NCBI GenBank assembly: GCA_016190465.1
Contig: JACPQP010000130.1
Coordinates: forward strand, 1 to 9,485
DNA length: 9,485 bases
Reading direction: 5' to 3'
DNA from: Chloroflexota bacterium
Lineage (GTDB): Bacteria > Chloroflexota > UBA6077 > FW602-bin22 > JACPQP01
Both the position numbers and the translations under genes were made by a program. The notes beneath the pieces are model-generated. The model ran no database searches. It was not told the DNA's origin and worked only from the letters and a program-made list of their open reading frames with translations. Positions 5,992 to 9,485 of the stretch are shown piece after piece (the first letter of the stretch is position 1; every line of letters starts with the position of its first letter).

Positions 5992-7320
5992 TCAGCGGCG
6001 ACCCGCGTCGCCGTGACGGCTACTTCGGTAGGCCGCGTCGAGCAACTGGGTCAAGTGAAGCACACGGGCATTCAGTCTCTGCTCACGTACCCCCGCCTGA
6101 AGGTAAAGGAGGCAGCCCGGATTCCCGGTCACGATGACCTCCGCGCCGGTCGCCCCGGCGTTCGCGAGCTTTCGACCAAGCAGCTTCCGGGCGCGCTCCC
6201 GGTGGGTAACGTTGTACACTCCGGCGCTCCCGCAGCACCAGTCTGACTCTCTCATCTCGACGAGCTCGACGCCGGGCACCCGACGGATGATCTCGCGTGG
6301 CGGCGTTCGGACGCCCTGGGCGTGGCAGAGGTGGCAGGCCTCGTGGTAGGTCACGCGGGCGCGGACCTCTCCGGCGGGCTGCTTCAGCGGGATCTCGGTC
6401 AACAGCTCGCTGATGTCGCGGACCTTCGCGCTGAAGGCTCGGGCCTTCGCGGCGTAGGCTGGCTCCAGACCGAGCAGATGAGCGTACTCCTTCGTCTGCG
6501 CGCTGCACGCGGCGCAATCGGTGACGATATAGTCCAGTCGGTGGCCCAGGAAGAGGTCGACGTTGTGGCGAGCGAGCGCCCGCAGGGTCGCCATGTCACC
6601 CTCGCCAGCGTGAGGGGCGCCGCAGCATCGCTGGCCCTTCGGCGTCACCACCTCGCAGTCGTTCTCCGTCAGCACGTCGACGGTCGAGCGACTGGCCTCG
6701 GCAAAGACGACGCTCATCACGCACCCCAGGAAGAAGCCCACCCGGTAGCGACGCTCTCCCCTGGCCGGCGTCACCTCGGCCAGCTCCTGTCGAAGCGGCC
6801 GCGCCGGCAGTGGCGGGAGCAGCGCATCGAGCACGGCCAGCGTCTTCAGCCTGCCGGGAAGCTTGTTCAGCACGCCTATCTTCCGCACGAACGACTGAAC
6901 GCCCAGGCGCTGGTAGAGCCGGAGCAACGCGGCTCCCCGCTCAAGCCACGGTGGAGCGATGAAGAGCGTCCGGAGGACGACCAGCCGGATGAGACGCTCC
7001 GCCCAGCCGGGCCGGCGCTCGCTCTCGACCTCCGCGCGCGCGGCCAGGACCAGCTCACCAACCCGGACGCCGGACGGGCAGATCGTCTGGCAGGCGCGGC
7101 AGTCGAGGCAGTGGTACAGGTGGTCGCGGAACGTCGGCGAGCCCACCGGAAGCCGTCCCTCGTCGGCGGCACGGATGAGCGCCACCCGCCCCCGGGGTGA
7201 TTGGGTCTCCAGGTGGTCCGTGTGGTAGGTCGGGCAGACCGAGAGACAGAGACCGCACCGGATGCAGGCGAGCAGGTTGCTATAGTCCGGCGCGTCGACG
7301 CTGGCGAAGCGCAGCCTCAC
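5992..7320 (-). CDS. glcF: Glycolate oxidase iron-sulfur subunit GlcF
   Basis: 442 aa from GTG 7320, close to the usual length of about 410. GlcF passes electrons from the flavin subunit GlcD of the membrane-associated glycolate (or lactate-type 2-hydroxyacid) oxidase toward quinones. Two 4Fe-4S ferredoxin motifs: C19-x2-C22-x2-C25-x3-C29-P and C71-x2-C74-x2-C77-x3-C81-P. Two cysteine-rich CCG domains follow: C200, C232-C233-G, C269-x2-C272; then C329, C362-C363-G (CCGSAGVYN, typical of GlcF), C403. No glcD or glcE is in the window. The frame is open upstream to a GTG at 7539, but residues before 7320 are encoded by repeat DNA and do not resemble the family, which starts shortly before LLACIRCGLC. 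GTG 7320 has no clear Shine-Dalgarno but overlaps, as GTGA, the stop of a 32-codon ORF. Confidence 0.9.
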   Translation of the reverse strand: MRLRFASVDAPDYSNLLACIRCGLCLSVCPTYHTDHLETQSPRGRVALIRAADEGRLPVGSPTFRDHLYHCLDCRACQTICPSGVRVGELVLAARAEVESERRPGWAERLIRLVVLRTLFIAPPWLERGAALLRLYQRLGVQSFVRKIGVLNKLPGRLKTLAVLDALLPPLPARPLRQELAEVTPARGERRYRVGFFLGCVMSVVFAEASRSTVDVLTENDCEVVTPKGQRCCGAPHAGEGDMATLRALARHNVDLFLGHRLDYIVTDCAACSAQTKEYAHLLGLEPAYAAKARAFSAKVRDISELLTEIPLKQPAGEVRARVTYHEACHLCHAQGVRTPPREIIRRVPGVELVEMRESDWCCGSAGVYNVTHRERARKLLGRKLANAGATGAEVIVTGNPGCLLYLQAGVREQRLNARVLHLTQLLDAAYRSSRHGDAGRR

Positions 7321-7415
7321 CGCTGGCTCGGATGACGGCCCTGCCGGGCACGCTGCGGGGAGGGGGGGCAGACACGGGGGCCTGCCCCTACTTCCCGCGA
7401 TGGATGATCGGTCAC
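7317..7415 (-). CDS. Putative 32-aa leader ORF, or displaced original N-terminus of GlcF
   Basis: GTG 7415 reads MTDHPSREVGAG and runs to a TGA at 7319-7317 that overlaps the predicted glcF GTG by 2 nt (GTGA). AGGAGG at 7424-7419 lies 3 nt upstream, the best Shine-Dalgarno near glcF. The middle is encoded by the REP-like hairpin at 7362-7391 and by C-runs. Two readings fit: a translated leader coupled to glcF, or the former start of glcF put out of frame by the repeat. No family is recognised. Confidence 0.35.
   Translation of the reverse strand: MTDHPSREVGAGPRVCPPSPQRARQGRHPSQR
7362..7391. repeat. REP-like hairpin in the glcF 5' region
   Basis: GGGGCAG and CTGCCCC are inverted arms around ACACGGGGGC, ending in CTGCCCCTAC. 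The layout matches GGGCGGCCAC...GGCCGCCCCTAC at 5052-5077 in the GT39 gene apart from a few substitutions and one gap. Confidence 0.65.
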
Positions 7416-7497
7416 ATTCCTCCTGATGCGCCTCCAGGGCATCGGTCTGGCGCAACTGTCCTGACTGAGAGCGGTGTGCAGGGACACTGAGCCGGGG

Positions 7498-7570
7498 CCG
7501 GACCTCTCCCCCCTGCCCCCCTCCCCGCGTCGGATCCACTCAGGAACGGCGGGCAGGGGGTGAGGTCCGG
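7498..7570. repeat. Inverted repeat in the glcF/proline dehydrogenase divergent region
   Basis: The left arm 7498-7518 and right arm 7551-7570 (GGGCAGGGGGTGAGGTCCGG) pair with one mismatch and one indel; the spacer is 32 nt. A further related stretch, CTGGGGGGTTAGGTCACCC, follows at 7571-7589. The ACCTC/CCCCCTGCCC pattern looks like a dispersed intergenic repeat rather than an operator. Confidence 0.7.
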
Positions 7571-7662
7571 CTGGGGGGTTAGGTCACCCGCTGGCTCAAC
7601 GCCACTGCTCGCTGCTCTAGACGCGCAAGGCGACGCCGCCATTCTACCGCAGATCAGCGGAG

Positions 7663-7668
7663 TATAAT
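7663..7668 (+). promoter_or_regulatory. -10 element (TATAAT) of the proline dehydrogenase gene, probably leaderless
   Basis: A perfect TATAAT lies 7 nt before the ATG at 7676, so transcription would begin at or next to the start codon. No good -35 hexamer is visible 17-18 bp upstream (CATTCT or CCATTC). There is no Shine-Dalgarno in the remaining gap, which agrees with a leaderless message. Confidence 0.6.
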
Positions 7669-7675
7669 ATCTCTG

Positions 7676-8608
7676 ATGGGTACTGTGCTGCGCGGCGCCC
7701 TGCTCTACCTTTCGGAACAGCCGTCCATCGAGCGCCTTGTTCGCGATCAGCCGGCGCTGCGCGGGATGGCTCGTCGGTTCGTGGCTGGCGAGCGGATCGA
7801 CGAGGCCATCGAGGTGGTGCGCGCCCTGAACGCCCGCGGGATCCGGGCTTCGCTCGACCACCTGGGCGAACACGTCACCTCCGCGGCCGAGGCGCGGCGG
7901 GCGGCCGAGTGGTACTGCACCATCCTCGATACGATCGCCCGGACCGGCGTCGACTCGAACGTTTCGGTCAAGCTGACTCAGTTCGGGCTGGCCCTGGACC
8001 CTGAAGTGTCCACCGAAGTGTGCACCGAGAACCTGCGTCTCGTCGCGGCATGCGCGGGGCAGTACGGCAACTTCGTGCGGATCGACATGGAAAGCTCGGC
8101 CTACACCGAGCGAACGCTTCGGATCTTCCGGCAACTGTTTCCGGAGCATCCCGCCCTGGGCGTCGTGATTCAGGCGTACCTCTACCGAAGCGAGAAGGAT
8201 CTGCGCGAGCTGATCGCCCTCGGCGCCCGGGTGCGGCTGTGCAAGGGAGCCTACAAGGAGCCACCGCACGTCGCGTATCCGTCAAAGGCCGACGTCGACC
8301 GCAACTTTCTGCACCTGATGCGTCTGCTGATCGATGGCGGAGTCTACCCGGCGATCGCCACCCACGACGAGCGCATCATCCGGGCGACGCGGGCATACGC
8401 CGACCAGCGCGGGCGAGACCGCCAGACCTTCGAGTTTCAGATGCTGTACGGGATTCGCCGCGACCTTCAGCAGCAACTCGTGCAGCAGGGCTACAACGTC
8501 CGCGTCTACGTGCCGTTTGGCGATCACTGGTATCCGTACCTGCTTCGTCGCCTCGCCGAGCGACCGGCGAACCTCGGTTTCGTCCTGGCCAACCTCTTTC
8601 GGAGGTAG
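7676..8608 (+). CDS. Proline dehydrogenase, monofunctional (FAD-dependent)
   Basis: 310 aa, the length of the Thermus-type single-domain enzyme. It oxidises L-proline to delta-1-pyrroline-5-carboxylate with FAD as cofactor and usually passes electrons to quinone at the membrane. The (beta/alpha)8 barrel motifs are visible in order: LDHLGEHVTS (60-69), VSVKLTQFGL with Lys99, VRIDMESS with Asp137, IQAYLYRSEKDL (165-176), VRLCKGAYKEP (186-196), ATHDERII (228-235), EFQMLYGIRRD (253-263), and VRVYVPFGDHWYPYLLRRLAERP with Arg291, Arg292 and Glu295 in the positions of the substrate-carboxylate and closing-loop residues. All key residues are present. The ATG at 7676 is chosen because homologs start at this point and a TATAAT lies just upstream. 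No P5C dehydrogenase gene lies in the window; glcF is divergent and unrelated. Confidence 0.93.
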   Translation: MGTVLRGALLYLSEQPSIERLVRDQPALRGMARRFVAGERIDEAIEVVRALNARGIRASLDHLGEHVTSAAEARRAAEWYCTILDTIARTGVDSNVSVKLTQFGLALDPEVSTEVCTENLRLVAACAGQYGNFVRIDMESSAYTERTLRIFRQLFPEHPALGVVIQAYLYRSEKDLRELIALGARVRLCKGAYKEPPHVAYPSKADVDRNFLHLMRLLIDGGVYPAIATHDERIIRATRAYADQRGRDRQTFEFQMLYGIRRDLQQQLVQQGYNVRVYVPFGDHWYPYLLRRLAERPANLGFVLANLFRR

Positions 8609-8613
8609 GGCGT

Positions 8614-8676
8614 GGAGCGACGGGGCGTCTGGAGCACGAAAGGCACGAAAGCGGCGAAAGGCGCGAAAGGGCGCCC
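8614..8676 (+). repeat. CGAAAGG dispersed repeat, copy B
   Basis: GCGACGGGGCG, then GGAGCACGAAAGGCACGAAAG, then GGCGAAAGGCGCGAAAGGGCG. Same layout as 9295-9378 and, inverted, as 541-630 within the YfhO gene. It lies between the proline dehydrogenase stop and the promoter of the coiled-coil gene. The frame of the next gene is open through it, but it is upstream of the predicted start. Confidence 0.8.
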
Positions 8677-8689
8677 GTTGGCCAGCGAG

Positions 8690-8719
8690 TTGCCCCGGCG
8701 GGCGAAGTCCGCGTATCAT
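8690..8719 (+). promoter_or_regulatory. Predicted promoter of the coiled-coil gene
   Basis: TTGCCC (8690-8695), an 18-bp spacer, then TATCAT (8714-8719). Transcription would start near 8726, giving a leader of about 78 nt to the GTG at 8804. Confidence 0.6.
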
Positions 8720-8803
8720 AGTGGCACGCGCCGTGGGAGCGGGTGGACGGGGCGAGGAGCTGGCCGGAGGAGGGACTGTCGGGCCTGGATTGAGGAGGCA
8801 AGG

Positions 8804-9223
8804 GTGGACCCCAACGTTCGCCGCTTCGCCGGCGATGACGACGAAGACCGACCGCAACGCGGTCTCCAGAGCGCCGTGCTCGAGTTGCGGCGGGAGGTTC
8901 GTCAACTGGCCGCGCAGATAAGCGAAATGCAGATCCGGTTGCCATCAGCCGAGGCGGCCGAACAGCTCGACACGCTCGAGCAGCGGTTCGACGTCTTGTC
9001 GCAGCGGGTCGAGCAGCAGACGGGCCAGCTTCAGGCGGATGTGATCAACGCCCAGCTTAAGGCGATCGACGACCAGATGAAAGAAGTCGACCGTCGCACC
9101 CGTTCGGCGATCGAGCGCTTTGATCGCCGTCTCCAGAACACCCAGCAACAGCTCACGGTCTTCGCGGGAATCACTGTTCTCCTTTTCCTGGTCCTGGCAG
9201 CGGTGGCGGTCGGCCGTGGCTGA
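8804..9223 (+). CDS. Coiled-coil protein with C-terminal membrane anchor, function unknown
   Basis: 139 aa from GTG 8804, chosen because GAGGAGG (8792-8798) lies 5 nt upstream and a promoter lies at 8690-8719. Residues 1-20 are acidic and polar (FAGDDDEDRPQRG). Residues about 22-46 and 52-118 are rich in heptad-like Leu/Val/Ile spacing with Glu, Gln and Arg (AVLELRREVRQLAAQI; LDTLEQRFDVLSQRVEQQTGQLQADV; RRTRSAIERFDRRLQNTQQQL), indicating a long coiled coil. Residues 118-137 (TVFAGITVLLFLVLAAVAVG) form one helix near the C-terminus, so the protein is probably tail-anchored with the coiled coil in the cytoplasm. The frame extends back to GTG 8612, but that part would be encoded by repeat and promoter DNA. 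I recognise no family; a scaffold or envelope-spacer role is only a guess. Confidence 0.75.
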   Translation: MDPNVRRFAGDDDEDRPQRGLQSAVLELRREVRQLAAQISEMQIRLPSAEAAEQLDTLEQRFDVLSQRVEQQTGQLQADVINAQLKAIDDQMKEVDRRTRSAIERFDRRLQNTQQQLTVFAGITVLLFLVLAAVAVGRG

Positions 9224-9257
9224 CCGCCCGGTCATCTATGAGCTGATCGCCCGGTCA
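9221..9257 (+). promoter_or_regulatory. Two tandem dyads, operator candidate for the threonine aldolase gene
   Basis: TGACCGCCCGGTCA (9221-9234) is a perfect TGACC-N4-GGTCA dyad. TGATCGCCCGGTCA (9244-9257) is the same with one change. They are 23 bp apart, about two helical turns, and the second ends 3 nt before TATAAT. A further half-site GGTCA lies at 9267-9271. The first overlaps the stop codon of the coiled-coil gene. The regulator is unknown. Confidence 0.55.
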
Positions 9258-9259
9258 CG

Positions 9260-9265
9260 TATAAT
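9260..9265 (+). promoter_or_regulatory. -10 element (TATAAT) for the threonine aldolase-like gene
   Basis: A perfect TATAAT with a likely start near 9272. No consensus -35 is visible at 17-18 bp, where the sequence is CTATGA/TATGAG; the tandem dyads cover this region, so an activator may substitute for it. The resulting leader is about 159 nt. Confidence 0.55.
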
Positions 9266-9274
9266 CGGTCAGGG

Positions 9275-9294
9275 CGGACAGGAGGAACACGGTA
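9275..9294 (+). repeat. 20-bp direct repeat, left copy, carrying AGGAGG
   Basis: CGGACAGGAGGAACACGGTA, found again with one mismatch at 9409-9428. It contains a Shine-Dalgarno-like AGGAGG (9280-9285) that has no start codon near it. Confidence 0.85.
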
Positions 9295-9378
9295 CGGCGA
9301 CGGGGCGACGGTTTGGACCACGAAAGGCGCGAAAGGAACGCGAAAGGCGCGAAAGGGCGACGGGGCGACACGGGGACG
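9295..9378 (+). repeat. CGAAAGG dispersed repeat, copy C, in the threonine aldolase leader
   Basis: GGCGACGGGGCGAC, TTTGGACCACGAAAGGCGCG, then further CGAAAGG units and a second GCGACGGGGCGAC. It is the closest match to the inverted block within the YfhO gene (541-630) and is related to 8614-8676. Direct repeats of 20 bp lie on either side. Confidence 0.85.
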
Positions 9379-9408
9379 GGTGACGTCGTTCAGGGACGCG
9401 CACCATCC

Positions 9409-9428
9409 CGGACAGGAGGAACGCGGTA
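9409..9428 (+). repeat. 20-bp direct repeat, right copy, carrying the threonine aldolase ribosome-binding site
   Basis: CGGACAGGAGGAACGCGGTA; AGGAGG at 9414-9419 is 11 nt before GTG 9431, rather far but the only candidate. It differs from 9275-9294 at one position. Confidence 0.85.
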
Positions 9429-9430
9429 AG

Positions 9431-9485
9431 GTGGCACGAGTTATCGATTTGCGTAGTGACACGGTGACGCTGCCCAGTCCAGAGA
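9431..9485 (+). CDS. ltaE: L-threonine aldolase-like PLP enzyme, N-terminal fragment
   Basis: Only 18 codons are in the window, cut off by its end: GTG then ARVIDLRSDTVTLPSPE. The IDLRSDTVTxPxPEM start is typical of low-specificity L-threonine aldolases, PLP enzymes that split threonine or allo-threonine into glycine and acetaldehyde. Related fold-type I beta-eliminating lyases share the motif, so the exact substrate is open. Its leader holds a promoter, tandem dyads and a repeat copy. Confidence 0.75.
   Translation, partial: MARVIDLRSDTVTLPSPE

Larger units (their letters stand above)
7416..7675. other. Divergent intergenic region between glcF and proline dehydrogenase
   Basis: About 260 bp with no supported gene. 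It holds the AGGAGG site (7419-7424) read toward glcF, the inverted repeat 7498-7570 and the proline dehydrogenase -10 element at 7663-7668. CCGC and GCGG (7647-7660) form a weak dyad in the promoter spacer. No convincing glcF promoter was found. Confidence 0.6.

Noticed and set aside
6322..7200. Plus-strand ORF of 292 codons opposite glcF
   Set aside because: Antisense of the conserved CCG and ferredoxin motifs; no independent support.
7321..7539. N-terminal extension of GlcF to GTG 7539 or TTG 7455
   Set aside because: The residues come from repeat DNA and do not resemble GlcF; the conserved part begins right after GTG 7320.
7412..8269. Long minus-strand ORF (285 codons) opposite the proline dehydrogenase gene
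   Set aside because: Its second half is the antisense of a clearly conserved enzyme and its first half reads through intergenic repeat; no family motif and no Shine-Dalgarno. Long antisense frames are expected at this GC content.
8612..8803. N-terminal extension of the coiled-coil protein to GTG 8612
   Set aside because: It would be encoded by the CGAAAGG repeat and the promoter; GTG 8804 has a strong Shine-Dalgarno at proper spacing.
1..9485. Insertion sequence or transposase gene
   Set aside because: No frame shows transposase or recombinase motifs; the repeats are short and non-coding in origin.

Overview
The window is GC-rich bacterial DNA with many GTG and TTG starts and abundant short dispersed repeats. 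Together with the gene types (YfhO and GT39 membrane enzymes with long extracytoplasmic tails, a Thermus-like monofunctional proline dehydrogenase), this best fits a Chloroflexota relative, perhaps of the Thermomicrobia/Sphaerobacter type. That placement is inference; no rRNA or other marker gene is present.

Left part (1-5518): two large envelope glycosyltransferase-type genes converge and overlap by 17 bp at their 3' ends. One is a YfhO-family polytopic protein (10-2508, +, possibly 5'-truncated by the window edge). The other is a GT39/ArnT-like glycosyltransferase with three extracytoplasmic beta-sandwich modules (2492-5518, -). Both carry repeat DNA inside the coding sequence without loss of frame: a ~190-bp low-complexity block and a 111-bp near-perfect palindrome in the YfhO gene, and a ~150-bp block of 18-bp units plus REP-like hairpins in the GT39 gene. 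A 37-bp direct repeat sits at the junction of the two 3' ends.

Middle (5519-7415, all -): a G-quadruplex-capable tract and a promoter at the GT39 start, a strong intrinsic terminator, a 58-aa DUF1059-like small protein, and glcF (glycolate oxidase iron-sulfur subunit). The glcF 5' end is disturbed by a copy of the same REP-like hairpin. Its likely GTG start overlaps, as GTGA, the stop of a 32-codon ORF with its own strong Shine-Dalgarno sequence.

Right part (7416-9485, +): a repeat-bearing divergent intergenic region, an apparently leaderless proline dehydrogenase gene, a coiled-coil tail-anchored membrane protein of unknown function with its own promoter, and the first 18 codons of an L-threonine aldolase-like gene. 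The threonine aldolase promoter is preceded by two tandem dyads. Its leader contains a third copy of the CGAAAGG repeat, bounded by a 20-bp duplication of the ribosome-binding region.

The metabolic genes (glcF, proline dehydrogenase, threonine aldolase) concern oxidation of small carbon and amino-acid substrates; the two glycosyltransferase-type genes concern envelope glycans. Nothing shows that they act together. The unifying theme is repeat mobility: several unrelated short repeat families occur both between genes and in frame inside surface loops of membrane proteins. No transposase, CRISPR array, tRNA or rRNA was seen.
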